The notes under the pieces: generated by a model
What the model was told of the DNA's origin: nothing
The model's input: the letters and a program-made list of their open reading frames with translations, nothing else
Databases searched by the model: none
Assembly (NCBI RefSeq): GCF_007991275.1
Contig: NZ_BJYA01000003.1
Span: 181,052-245,051 of the forward strand
Origin: Alkalibacillus haloalkaliphilus
Lineage (GTDB): Bacteria > Bacillota > Bacilli > Bacillales > Alkalibacillaceae
DNA: 64,000 nucleotides
Reading direction: 5' to 3'
Part shown: positions 8,139 through 15,602 of the stretch, piece by piece
How positions within the stretch are numbered: position 1 is the first letter of the stretch
Layout: every line of letters begins with the position of its first letter
Made by a program: the position numbers and the translations under genes

Positions 8139-8140
8139 TT

Positions 8141-8178
8141 CTTATTCAAGTAAACTGCTCACGTCAGTTTAAAAGCAA
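8141..8178. repeat. hairpin repeat, copy G
   Basis: It contains the left arm CTTATTCAAG, then AAACTGCTCACGTCAGTTT, a 6-bp palindromic arm pair around CTCACGT. The CTGCTCACGT core is shared with copies C and I. Confidence 0.5.
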
Positions 8179-8182
8179 TCGT

Positions 8183-8216
8183 TCTTATTGAACAATCGCC
8201 CCCATTAGTTTATGTA
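8183..8216. repeat. hairpin repeat, copy H
   Basis: It has CTTATTGAAC, then AATCGCCCCCATTAGTTTA. It is 42 bases after the start of copy G, forming a G/H pair like E/F. Confidence 0.5.
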
Positions 8217-8317
8217 CATTCTTTCACAATTAGAGTTCGTTTTATATCAATAATTGGTTTGTTTAATTATAATACCTGTCTTTTCTTATCCAATTTAAAA
8301 TGCATCTACCTCTATAA

Positions 8318-8760
8318 CTATAGTCCGATGTCCCTATGCATGAATATGATTCTTTCTATTTCTTCAAAACCATTTTTCTTATAAAATTCTTCAGCAGGTA
8401 TTCCTCTATCTGTGAGCAGGGTAATGTTACTTATATTATAGCTATGAAGCTCTTTTATTAAATGATTTAACAGCTTTCTTCCAATCCCCTTATTTTGACA
8501 TTGTGTTTTTACACACATTTCATTAATAAAGAACTCATCTCCGCTCCACCAATATCTATTCACACCAAAAATAAAGCCGAAAATTTCGTCGTTTTCTACC
8601 GCTAAAACGCCTAAAAATCCAGGTGTCTGGTAAAAACTCAGTAAATATTTTTAGCCTTTGTAAATGTCCATTCATCATTCCAAGGATCATCGTTGAATAC
8701 CTCAATGAATGTTTCCGTACATTTCATTAAATCATTTCTTGAAAAAAGTATGAATTCCAA
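8318..8760 (-). pseudogene. GNAT acetyltransferase broken by one frameshift
   Basis: Two adjacent frames together spell one GNAT protein. The front (TTG start at 8758-8760 with a GGAG site) reads to ETFIEVFNDDPWNDEWTFTKAKN and then hits a stop. The other frame continues FYQTPGFLGVLAVENDEIFG and on through the acetyl-CoA motif KTQCQNKGIGRKLLNHLI to the end at 8318. The join is in an A/T run at about 8643-8655, where a single missing base explains the break. About 147 residues would be restored, a normal GNAT length. The break may be real decay or a sequencing error in the homopolymer. A shorter product started at the GTG of 8561-8563 would lack the N-terminal half of the fold. Confidence 0.8.
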
Positions 8761-8812
8761 GGTAAATTCTCCTTATCATTAAAGGTTTTATTAAAATCTC
8801 CATAACCATTTA

Positions 8813-9019
8813 TTAAACGTCTTCATCTATTTTTCGAAAGTTATACGCAACAAAGCCAGCAATTAAACCGAATGCTGTAACCCAAAGAAAATGTGGTAAG
8901 TAATAAGTTATCTCAACGAATGTACCTTTGACATAATCTGTTACTATAAAAATTGTCATCATTAAGATCGGAAATACTATAATCCAAAACAACATAGATT
9001 TTACCGGTTTAGACATCAT
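8813..9019 (-). CDS. small two-helix membrane protein, 68 residues
   Basis: Hydrophobic helices lie at about residues 8-27 and 39-58, with a short acidic, basic-rich tail (NFRKIDEDV). An in-frame GTG at 9026-9028 exists but overlaps the ribosome site. The ATG at 9017-9019 is seven bases after AAGGTGG and is preferred, and a second ATG follows directly. The family is not recognised. It is a single gene between the GNAT remnant and the DUF4190 gene, and hairpin repeat copy I lies just upstream. Confidence 0.6.
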   Translation of the reverse strand: MMSKPVKSMLFWIIVFPILMMTIFIVTDYVKGTFVEITYYLPHFLWVTAFGLIAGFVAYNFRKIDEDV

Positions 9020-9048
9020 ATCACCCACCTTGTTTTAACCTAGTCCTC

Positions 9049-9086
9049 GTATTTTCACTATCCTGCTCACTTTAGTTGAATAACGC
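9049..9086. repeat. hairpin repeat, copy I
   Basis: It contains CCTGCTCACTTTAGTTGAATAA, a near match to the right half of the consensus. The left arm is diverged. Confidence 0.5.
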
Positions 9087-9106
9087 TAATACATCCACAT
9101 ACCCAG

Positions 9107-9388
9107 TTAACTAAAAAGCAGCATACCAAAAGTAATAGAGAAAATTATTGTAAGAAGAATTCCTACCAGACTACAAACCATACCCACGACTACTTTTCTT
9201 TTTCCGGTTTGATTAATACTCTTTATTTGTCTTAGCCCTATGACACCATAAACGAAGCCAATAATTCCAAGTATTAAGCCGATCGATACAAAAGAAGTAA
9301 CAATTGAAAGAAAACCAAAAACCAACGAAACATTACCTTTGCTCTGAGCCTTATTGTAAATGTCATCTGATGCATGAAGATTATTCAT
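9107..9388 (-). CDS. DUF4190-type membrane protein
   Basis: The 93-residue product has an N-terminal cytoplasmic segment and then two long hydrophobic helices (about residues 19-50 and 66-92), separated by LRQIKSINQTGKRKVVVGM. The order of a glycine-rich first helix, a G-L-R-Q-I-K turn and a second helix is the usual DUF4190 pattern, seen in many small Firmicute membrane proteins of unknown function. The ribosome site GGTGGGGG lies close to the ATG. It is monocistronic in appearance. Confidence 0.7.
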   Translation of the reverse strand: MNNLHASDDIYNKAQSKGNVSLVFGFLSIVTSFVSIGLILGIIGFVYGVIGLRQIKSINQTGKRKVVVGMVCSLVGILLTIIFSITFGMLLFS

Positions 9389-9449
9389 ATTTCCCCCACC
9401 TTTTATCTACTGAAGCAGTACTTGATCAATAATACTATCGGAGCACACA

Positions 9450-9932
9450 TTACTTATATTTTTTAAATATCGAACCGATTGAAACACTTAGTAGTTGAAT
9501 CAAACATAGAAACATTCCATTCATAATATAATAATGTAACCCTTGATAGCCGTACCATGGTAAAGGATATCGTTCTGTTACTGGAGGGATGAATCCCCTG
9601 AAATAATCAGCATTATTGTAAAACTCGATCAAATACCAAGAACAAATAACAAAAGATATACCAAAAGTTATTAAAATGAAAAATGAACTTTTAATTATGT
9701 CATTGGGATAAGCTTTATGAATGTAAATAGCTATTCCTATTGATAAAAACAAACCTAGAACAATGATTAAAAAGTTAAAGTATATAATGACATCTACATA
9801 CGGTGGACCTATATACGAGTGTAAACGAACGTCTAATAAAAAGAATAAAACCCAATACATTGCCATTGCTGTAACAAAGGACATTGCTACAAACAACACC
9901 CCTGTTAAGAGGCCGATGAATGACCTTTTCAA
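9450..9932 (-). CDS. four-helix membrane protein of unknown function
   Basis: The 160-residue product has hydrophobic segments at about residues 5-33, 45-67, 79-102 and 133-153. Between the third and fourth is an extracytoplasmic loop rich in tyrosine and proline (FIPPVTERYPLPWYGYQG). The start codon is TTG with a GAGGTG site five bases upstream, and the first in-frame ATG would remove part of helix 1. The family is not recognised. The gene is flanked by the DUF4190 gene and the DJ-1/PfpI gene with no sign of shared transcription. Confidence 0.6.
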   Translation of the reverse strand: MKRSFIGLLTGVLFVAMSFVTAMAMYWVLFFLLDVRLHSYIGPPYVDVIIYFNFLIIVLGLFLSIGIAIYIHKAYPNDIIKSSFFILITFGISFVICSWYLIEFYNNADYFRGFIPPVTERYPLPWYGYQGLHYYIMNGMFLCLIQLLSVSIGSIFKKYK

Positions 9933-9972
9933 ATAATCACCTCAATACAATTTTTTCGCATAATTGATTTCA

Positions 9973-9993
9973 TTAACCAACTGGCTTGGTTAA
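9973..9993. repeat. short perfect inverted repeat
   Basis: Arms TTAACCAA and TTGGTTAA flank CTGGC. It has no T tail. It lies between the four-helix membrane protein and the DJ-1/PfpI gene and could be an operator or a remnant of the region's repeats. Confidence 0.4.
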
Positions 9994-10056
9994 CTTATAC
10001 GTTACTTCGCATTTGATCAATTTCTTTAGAAATATTGCACTAATTAAGCAATGTTT

Positions 10057-10755
10057 CTACTTAAGGATTTTAAGAATATTCTTTGAGTTTTTCAGCATTC
10101 CGAGCAAACCAAGCTCTTTTTTGGCTTCTCTAATTAATTTCTTGTCCGCAAGTTTAATGACCTCATCATCTGCAGATAAATAATTACCATCATTAAACAT
10201 TGGTTGAGGGTCATACTCAATTGTAAGTTGGATCGCTCGTGTTTCTATTTCTCCGACAATTTTATTTGATAAATATATAGCCATATCAATACCTGCTGAT
10301 ACTCCAGCAGCAGTTATAAATTTATCTTGTTCTACTACTCTCTCACGTGTTGGGATGGCATTAAATTGACTTAATAAATTTATTGGTTTCCAATGCGATG
10401 TTGCTTTTAACCCTGATAACAATCCAGCTGATGCTAAAATAATCGAACCAGTACACACAGATGTGGTCCATTTCGTACTTTTATCTACTTCTCTAATCCA
10501 ATTCAATACATTCTCATTCTCTATTTCCTTCATAAATGCTATTGAGGAACCTGGTATGACTAGTATATCTGCTTGGTTAATATCATTAATATTATACTTA
10601 ACATTAATATCAATGAAGCCAGAGTCAGCCTTTATTTCACCTTTTTCTTCTGCTACAAATAGTACTTCAGCATCTGTCATATTCCTTAAAACTTCATATG
10701 GACCAATAGCATCAAGCATCGTCATTCCATCATATACATAAATAATTATTTTCAT
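10057..10755 (-). CDS. DJ-1/PfpI family protein
   Basis: The 232-residue product has the class I glutamine amidotransferase-like fold of the ThiJ/PfpI family. The front reads MKIIIYVYDGMTMLDAIGPY, with the Asp of the DxxGP turn. The nucleophile elbow is TTSVCTGSIILASAGLL, with the reactive cysteine in VCTGS and the following LKATSHW, typical of the isonitrile hydratase/GlxA-like branch. There is no AraC-type DNA-binding domain after residue 190, only a lysine-rich helical tail. Isonitrile hydratase is therefore possible, but family members do many things and the substrate cannot be read. The ribosome site AAAGGGG is good. It stands alone. Confidence 0.85.
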   Translation of the reverse strand: MKIIIYVYDGMTMLDAIGPYEVLRNMTDAEVLFVAEEKGEIKADSGFIDINVKYNINDINQADILVIPGSSIAFMKEIENENVLNWIREVDKSTKWTTSVCTGSIILASAGLLSGLKATSHWKPINLLSQFNAIPTRERVVEQDKFITAAGVSAGIDMAIYLSNKIVGEIETRAIQLTIEYDPQPMFNDGNYLSADDEVIKLADKKLIREAKKELGLLGMLKNSKNILKILK

Positions 10756-10932
10756 CGCTTACCCCTTTAGTTTATTTAGCCCACACCCCATTCTAAAACA
10801 ACTACCCTTTCGGCGGTTCACTTTGGGGCTTCGTGTCGTAAAGCTCATCAGTTGCTAGTCTCAATTTCAGATATCAATTTAATGTTCTTTATTTGTTGTT
10901 GTTTTACCTACCGCACTAGCCCCTTCCAAACA

Positions 10933-10970
10933 AATTCCTGGCAAATGATCCGCTCCTTAGTTCAAAGGTA
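10933..10970. repeat. hairpin repeat, copy L (diverged)
   Basis: It contains CCGCTCCTTAGTTCAAAGG, a drifted version of the right half of the repeat. It lies upstream of the DJ-1/PfpI gene, in the 239-base gap 10756-10994, which otherwise holds only an imperfect GC-rich palindrome near 10784-10846. Confidence 0.35.
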
Positions 10971-10994
10971 ACCATTACAAAATGTACATTTGCG

Positions 10995-11840
10995 TTACCT
11001 CACAAGCTCTAAAAGCACTTGATTAACTTCATTAGAAAAATTAGGGTTTTTCCAAATAGTTACAGATTTACGTTCTCCATGCTTCTCTATTAAGCGTTCT
11101 AATACAACATAGGCTATATAGTAAGCTAAACGTGTATAACCAAAGTGCGTACCCCCATTAATCGAAAACCATTCACTAAAAATCTTTGTTGGCGACTGTT
11201 GATTTATGTCTTCAATAAAAGTAGATACGATCCTTGATTGGTGATCTTTTGCAAAATTAAGCCACTCTTCCCCATGATCATCATACGAAAAATAAACAGG
11301 TTCACCTGCGGTTGTGACTTGTTTTGAAAAGTAAGTTGCACAACCTTCTTGTAACAGCCAAGTAAAAGGGCTATTCCAATTTAGGTTTGACCAACTCAAC
11401 TCCTCTTGATCCGAAAGAATATTATGTAAGACATGTCCAAACTCATGTGCAATAATCACTTCTAAATGTTCATCTATAGCAGATAATCTTTCTAAGCAAA
11501 ACGTCACTTCAGGAATAATTTGACGGTGGGTAAAAGCATTTGATCCAAATGCTCCAACGATTATATGTACATCCTTTGTAAATTCAACATCATACTTATG
11601 CTCATATGTTAACTGGACTTGTTTAATTAAACCCTCAATCTTATCATTCGACTCTTTAATGTCACATAATTTCTCTGGGTAAATTTGAATAGCTTTTGTA
11701 ATCTTTTCGTCCACGTTTTTACAATGGTACAAAAAATATTCCTTAAAGTGTGGCGAAAACTTTTCATGGTATTGTCTTAAAAATTCTTCTGTTGGAACAA
11801 AGTTCTCCAAGAAATAAGGAACCGTATTATGAATTTTCAT
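10995..11840 (-). CDS. putative zinc metalloprotease (HEFGH)
   Basis: The 281-residue product shows a zincin active site: HEFGH in VIIAHEFGHVLHNIL gives the two zinc histidines and the catalytic glutamate. About 37 residues later LLQEGCATYFSKQ offers a glutamate as third ligand, the EG-x-A-x-Y arrangement of DUF2268-like peptidases. No signal peptide or membrane helix is visible, so it should be cytoplasmic. The rest has no motif I can name, and the substrate is unknown. The ribosome site AAAGGAG lies seven bases before the ATG. It could have a non-proteolytic role, but all metal ligands are intact. Confidence 0.75.
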   Translation of the reverse strand: MKIHNTVPYFLENFVPTEEFLRQYHEKFSPHFKEYFLYHCKNVDEKITKAIQIYPEKLCDIKESNDKIEGLIKQVQLTYEHKYDVEFTKDVHIIVGAFGSNAFTHRQIIPEVTFCLERLSAIDEHLEVIIAHEFGHVLHNILSDQEELSWSNLNWNSPFTWLLQEGCATYFSKQVTTAGEPVYFSYDDHGEEWLNFAKDHQSRIVSTFIEDINQQSPTKIFSEWFSINGGTHFGYTRLAYYIAYVVLERLIEKHGERKSVTIWKNPNFSNEVNQVLLELVR

Positions 11841-11881
11841 AAGTTATCTCCTTTAATATAAAAGTTATCAACACACATTTC

Positions 11882-12367
11882 TTATTCTTCTGAGAACTCG
11901 AACTCCCTATCCCAGGAAAGCTTTAAATTTTCTAAATATGAGTAGAGTTTGTTAGAGTCAGTTTCATGATAACTACCATGTATAAAAGGTTCACTTATAA
12001 ATAATTTTCCATCTTGAAATAGTCTTAAATGAGTCGTCGGGGCTCCATTAGAATATTTTAAATCAATTGTATAATTGTTTATCCAATCTGTTTCGGTGGA
12101 GGTCTTTTTTAAGTTCGTTGATGTTAATTGTTGATAGATAGATTCAATAGTATCAGGATCCTCTATAACAGTTGAAAGACCTTTGTTATTATTAATATCA
12201 AAAAGTGTTATTTCTATCTTTGTTAGTTCCTCACTATGATTATAATAGCTGTGGATTTCGCTTAATTCATTTTCGAAAGTCGTGTATCTCGTCTGGTTAT
12301 AAACAAAAAAGGATATTACAAAGATTATGATAATCCCAAAACCGATTAGATAATGCTTCCTTTTCAT
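11882..12367 (-). CDS. membrane-anchored protein of unknown function
   Basis: The 161-residue product has an N-terminal signal anchor (basic MKRKHY, then hydrophobic residues 7-23). No lipobox cysteine is present, so it probably stays attached by the helix. The extracytoplasmic part looks like one small alpha/beta domain with ITLFDINNNKG, a threonine/serine-rich middle and DLKYSNGAPTTHLRLFQDGK. It resembles DUF5301-type Bacillus proteins as I remember them, with low certainty. The ribosome site AGGGGGG precedes the ATG. It is monocistronic between the zinc protease and a GNAT gene. Confidence 0.6.
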   Translation of the reverse strand: MKRKHYLIGFGIIIIFVISFFVYNQTRYTTFENELSEIHSYYNHSEELTKIEITLFDINNNKGLSTVIEDPDTIESIYQQLTSTNLKKTSTETDWINNYTIDLKYSNGAPTTHLRLFQDGKLFISEPFIHGSYHETDSNKLYSYLENLKLSWDREFEFSEE

Positions 12368-12384
12368 ACAAGCCCCCCTTATGT

Positions 12385-12837
12385 TTAGATATGCTGAGAT
12401 AAGCGAATCATGTCCCTACACTGAATTCCGTTTTCAATGATTTCATCTGGGTAATGCCTAACAAAAAAGTCATTATCAACACCAACTATTCTAAAGCCGC
12501 ATTTCTGATAAAGAGCAAGTTGCCCTATGCTTGAGTTTCCAGTTCCAATTTCAATAGTTTTGTAGCCTTTTTTCTTGGCTACATTAATTGAATTCATTAC
12601 CAACCTTTTGCCTATCCCTCTACCATGTTGTTCTTCAGCGACTGCAACATTTACCAGTTCCACCGTCTCTGGTCTTGTAGGAAGTAATACAAACACCCCA
12701 ATAATTTGCTGTTCAACTTCTGCTATAAAGCACTCACCCCTAGCGGTATATCCCTCAACAATATTTCTTGATGGGTCAGCCAGTAGCAACAATTCCAACG
12801 GAAGTTTCTCATCTTTATTAAGTTTCCTTATATCCAT
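12385..12837 (-). CDS. GNAT N-acetyltransferase (YvbK-like)
   Basis: The 150-residue product has the GNAT fold. Beta-strand 4 VELVNVAVAEEQHGRGIGKRL carries the acetyl-CoA pyrophosphate loop (Q/R-x-x-G-x-G/A), and YQKCGFRIVGVDNDFF is the usual C-terminal strand. The pattern FIAEVEQQIIGVFVLLPTRPETVELVNVAV is close to that of Bacillus YvbK as I recall it. The acceptor substrate is unknown. It has a GAGGT site. It is 17 bases downstream of nothing obvious and is separated from the next GNAT by a 131-base gap holding a 14-bp perfect palindrome (12893-12906). Confidence 0.85.
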   Translation of the reverse strand: MDIRKLNKDEKLPLELLLLADPSRNIVEGYTARGECFIAEVEQQIIGVFVLLPTRPETVELVNVAVAEEQHGRGIGKRLVMNSINVAKKKGYKTIEIGTGNSSIGQLALYQKCGFRIVGVDNDFFVRHYPDEIIENGIQCRDMIRLSQHI

Positions 12838-12892
12838 TTTTACCTCGCTTATAATTTTCGGTCTGACTTTAATAAAAACTATTAACCTTATA

Positions 12893-12906
12893 TACTAAAT
12901 TTAGTA
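12893..12906. repeat. 14-bp perfect palindrome
   Basis: TACTAAATTTAGTA lies 56 bases upstream of the YvbK-like GNAT start. It could be an operator for that gene. No T tail follows it. Confidence 0.35.
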
Positions 12907-12968
12907 AATGATGATGAAGTTCAGCATTCAACAGAAATAACTCAATGGCTTTCCGGTGATAGTCATCA

Positions 12969-13442
12969 TTATTTCAGTTTCTTTTCAAAACTATAATAAA
13001 GTTTTTGTTCATAAATTCTCTCATCATATTTTTCAAAACCTAAAGGAATCCAAAAGTCCAATGCTTTCTTATTTATCGCATGAACAGCAATTTGGATTGA
13101 TTTCACACCTTTATCCCTCATTAGATCTTCGTATAGAAAATAAGACTCTTTGGCATAACCTAAACCTTGATACTCTTTGTCAATTAGAAGTAAGCTTAAC
13201 CATGGTTTGTGTGCACGAGGACTGAGCATCCCGTATTCAATAATGCCAATCGGCTCCTCATCTAAACTTATTAAGTATCTATTTGTTTTTAGCTCTACCG
13301 CTTCTTCGTATTGATATAGTATATCGTTGGCTTCCAAGTATCTTTTATCAAAAGCAATATAGTTATATTCAGGGTTACTATTAAATATTTTCTTTTCAAT
13401 ACTTACTTGATCCCTATGACTTTCAACAAATGTTAACATCAT
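12969..13442 (-). CDS. GNAT N-acetyltransferase
   Basis: The GNAT signature is DEEPIGIIEYGM, then LLLIDKEYQGLGYAKESYFL (acetyl-CoA loop Q-x-L-G-x-A) and AINKKALDFWIPLGFEKYDE, the final strand. In-frame codons extend upstream to 13472, but that longer form overlaps the previous gene. The tandem ATGs at 13440-13442 and 13437-13439 follow an AGAAGGAG site and are preferred, giving about 157 residues. The gene begins inside or right after the end of the phosphotransferase gene (stop at 13460), so the two are probably cotranscribed and could act on related substrates. The acceptor is unknown. Confidence 0.8.
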   Translation of the reverse strand: MMLTFVESHRDQVSIEKKIFNSNPEYNYIAFDKRYLEANDILYQYEEAVELKTNRYLISLDEEPIGIIEYGMLSPRAHKPWLSLLLIDKEYQGLGYAKESYFLYEDLMRDKGVKSIQIAVHAINKKALDFWIPLGFEKYDERIYEQKLYYSFEKKLK

Positions 13443-13459
13443 TGGTCTCCTTCTCATTT

Positions 13460-14323
13460 TCACAGCAACCATTTTTTTAATCTCATTAAATTTTCTTCTA
13501 GAAATAACGCATGTTCTTCTTTTCCTCGGCGTTTACACCACCCTATACTATTAAATGCATCCGTAAATCGATAGAAAGGCAATACTAGTTCTAAGTCAAT
13601 TAATGGTCTGATACTGTTATAACCTCTTTGAAAAGCCCTATATAAACTACTGTCATAACTTAAAAAGTCGCGATACAATTTGGTGAAATCAACTTCTGTT
13701 GAACCAAACCTTACACTTTCAAAATCAATCACTCCTGAAACTTGATCATGGTCAACAATTATATTTGCTGGGCGAAAATCCATATGTACAAAGCTTGGCC
13801 CATCGGATGAAGGAAGCTGTTGTTTCATTCGTTCAAACTTTTCAATTGCTTTTTGATATAATTGCACAGCCATTACTTCCTTAGCATCTTCTGCAAAACT
13901 ATAAAATTGTTGATCAATAAATTGAGACCAGTTTGGGAATTCATTTTTTATACCACTTAGTACTTGCTCTGAAGGCGGTTGAATGGAATGCATTTTAGCA
14001 TGAAGGACACCCACTTGGAACGATGTTGTTGGTTTAGCTACAGATGTCAGTGGTTTCCCTTTTAGTTCAGATAACAAATAAGCACCAGGACATTCATCAT
14101 CACCTGACCAATAATTGATCAATTCTGGAATTGATACGTTTCCTTTTAAAATTTGATAAGCTTCTAATTCTCGCTGATACTTCAACTTTGTAAAAGGAAT
14201 CTTCAAATAAACATTCTCACCATTAGACAATGTACATTTATAAACTGTTGAACTATGGGAGTCTTCAACTTCACTTATTTCAAATACATCCAATTCAAAT
14301 TGTTGAATAACACGATTTGACAC
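13460..14323 (-). CDS. aminoglycoside phosphotransferase (APH)-fold kinase
   Basis: The 287-residue product has the APH/choline kinase fold. The ATP-site lysine sits in VYLKIPF, the catalytic Brenner motif is HMDFRPANI (H-x-D-x(4)-N), and the metal-binding DFE follows in GVIDFESVRFG, with the usual ~20-residue spacing. The N-terminal lobe (STVYKCTLSNGENVYLK) and AYLLSELKGKPL hinge are as expected. The family includes antibiotic kinases but also many metabolic small-molecule kinases. Nothing here shows drug resistance. The start is GTG with a GGGAG site eight bases upstream. It is probably cotranscribed with the GNAT at 12969-13442. Confidence 0.85.
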   Translation of the reverse strand: MSNRVIQQFELDVFEISEVEDSHSSTVYKCTLSNGENVYLKIPFTKLKYQRELEAYQILKGNVSIPELINYWSGDDECPGAYLLSELKGKPLTSVAKPTTSFQVGVLHAKMHSIQPPSEQVLSGIKNEFPNWSQFIDQQFYSFAEDAKEVMAVQLYQKAIEKFERMKQQLPSSDGPSFVHMDFRPANIIVDHDQVSGVIDFESVRFGSTEVDFTKLYRDFLSYDSSLYRAFQRGYNSIRPLIDLELVLPFYRFTDAFNSIGWCKRRGKEEHALFLEENLMRLKKWLL

Positions 14324-14354
14324 CCAAACAACTCCCTTCTACTTATAAATGCAT

Positions 14355-14693
14355 TTATTTTTTTGAGTATTTCTTTGCAAATGTTGAAGGAGAGAAAGAA
14401 ACTTTATAATCACCTCTAAGTTCCTTCTTCACTTTGTCAGTTAATAATCTACCAATTCTATTATGTTCTTCTTCAAGTTCAACACCATTAGAAACGACTT
14501 CATCATTAGTCCAGTTAATCCATTCGCCATATTTCAAAATCCACTTCATTAACTCATCTCTTAATTCAATGGATATAGGAAATTCTTCTGAATCTAAATT
14601 ACACCCACAGTGATGACACCAAAAAGGGTCCGCTCCAACGTCACCTTCAACTTTTATATCATTAGTTTTCTTTTCGTCACAAAGACATTCCAT
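14355..14693 (-). CDS. small protein with a possible zinc knuckle, unknown function
   Basis: The 112-residue product has cysteines at the start (CLCDEKK) and in FWCHHCGCNLD, a spacing that could form one zinc site. The remainder is charged and helical (WILKYGEWINWTND, then ELEEEHNRIGRLLTDKVKKEL). I recognise no family. The ribosome site GGAGGG lies rather far upstream (about 12 bases). It is a lone gene between the phosphotransferase and a gap with a decayed reading frame. Confidence 0.55.
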   Translation of the reverse strand: MECLCDEKKTNDIKVEGDVGADPFWCHHCGCNLDSEEFPISIELRDELMKWILKYGEWINWTNDEVVSNGVELEEEHNRIGRLLTDKVKKELRGDYKVSFSPSTFAKKYSKK

Positions 14694-14705
14694 AATGCTT
14701 TATAT

Positions 14706-14850
14706 ACCCTCCAAATACTCTTCAATCAATTGTAAACTCCGCTGCAAAATGGTTCTCTTCGTAATTTGTAATACGCTTCACTATACGGTATTCTCCAGTA
14801 TCTAAACTTCCACAGATTCCTAACGTCTACATCGTTAAACTTCCAACCCA
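14706..14850 (-). other. gap with traces of a decayed coding sequence
   Basis: The 162-base gap 14694-14855 holds no complete gene. On the minus strand one frame opens with ATG and encodes 41 codons (MGWKFNDVDVRNLWKF at its start). A second frame encodes a more protein-like stretch, GEYRIVKRITNYEENHFAAE, ending in a stop. Together they look like one short gene that has lost its frame, but neither half is long enough to be sure. Confidence 0.25.
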
Positions 14851-14855
14851 TTAGC

Positions 14856-15263
14856 TTAATAACTTACCCTCTTGTTCTCATTACCTTTGAACATAGATCT
14901 AATCCCTTTACCGGCAAGAGCTTCATCTTCATATCTAGGCAAAACGTGAAAGTGCGCATGGAATATGTGTTGCCCTCCAACTTCACCACAATTCCATCCG
15001 AGGTTATATCCTTGAGGTTGGTGTTTTTCATCTAAGTATTTCTTAACTTCTTGTAAGAGTGTATATGTAGCATTCCATTCTTCCTGTGTCATGTCAAAAA
15101 CTGTTTCTCTATGCTGTTTAGGAACAATTAAACCTGCACCTTCAAGCTGACTACCTTTCACTTGAAAATGTTCCATCTGTAAAAACATACAATGTTCATT
15201 GCTCAACATTACTTTTTGCGTTGGCTCAAGTTCTGGTTTACAAAAAACACAACCTTTAACCAC
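14856..15263 (-). CDS. HIT-family hydrolase
   Basis: The 135-residue product carries the histidine triad HAHFHVLPRY (H-x-H-x-H), part of GGQHIFHAHFHVLPR, plus the conserved upstream GYNLGWNCGEVGGQ and an N-terminal GCVFCKPE with two cysteines that commonly bind zinc. HIT proteins hydrolyse or transfer nucleotides from phosphoramidates, AMP conjugates or dinucleoside polyphosphates. The exact substrate is not readable. The start is GTG with a GGGGG site seven bases upstream. It is a single gene, distinct from the canonical Bacillus hit gene by context. Confidence 0.9.
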   Translation of the reverse strand: MVKGCVFCKPELEPTQKVMLSNEHCMFLQMEHFQVKGSQLEGAGLIVPKQHRETVFDMTQEEWNATYTLLQEVKKYLDEKHQPQGYNLGWNCGEVGGQHIFHAHFHVLPRYEDEALAGKGIRSMFKGNENKRVSY

Positions 15264-15345
15264 AATAGCGCCCCCTTTGAAGACAACTCTATTTCTCCTA
15301 CTAAGTCAATCATGTTAGTCTATTAGATCAATCATTATTTCAACT

Positions 15346-15543
15346 TTAATAAAGAAAAAAATTCTTTACCACATTTGCGAAGACAGCCGATAACGAAATA
15401 AACACCACTGGAAAAATAACAAAATACATTACATCTAGTTGAATTGAAATTAATAAAGGGTCTACAAAGTAAAAGTAAAAATGATGACTCATATATACGA
15501 ATATTAGAAAAAACACCCAAAACAACAGAGTATCTTTCCCCAT
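15346..15543 (-). CDS. small membrane protein, 65 residues
   Basis: From the ATG at 15541-15543 (GGAGG site seven bases upstream) the product has helices at about residues 5-28 and 36-60. A longer in-frame form to 15582 exists but has no ribosome site. The amino acids are strongly aromatic (HHFYFYFVDP). The family is not recognised. It lies just downstream of the three-helix membrane protein at 15603-16208, and the two could be cotranscribed. Confidence 0.55.
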   Translation of the reverse strand: MGKDTLLFWVFFLIFVYMSHHFYFYFVDPLLISIQLDVMYFVIFPVVFISLSAVFANVVKNFFLY

Positions 15544-15602
15544 ATAATAACCTCCAGCAGAATAAAAAATACTTTTAAACAATGTTGCTCAATTTAGTTC
15601 AA

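Noticed and set aside
6514..10970. Hairpin repeats as integron attC sites
   Set aside because: The GTTRRRY-like core (GTTAGTT, GTTAGCT) is suggestive, but no matching RYYYAAC core is paired with it, the arms are short and no integrase gene is seen. Kept only as a repeat family.
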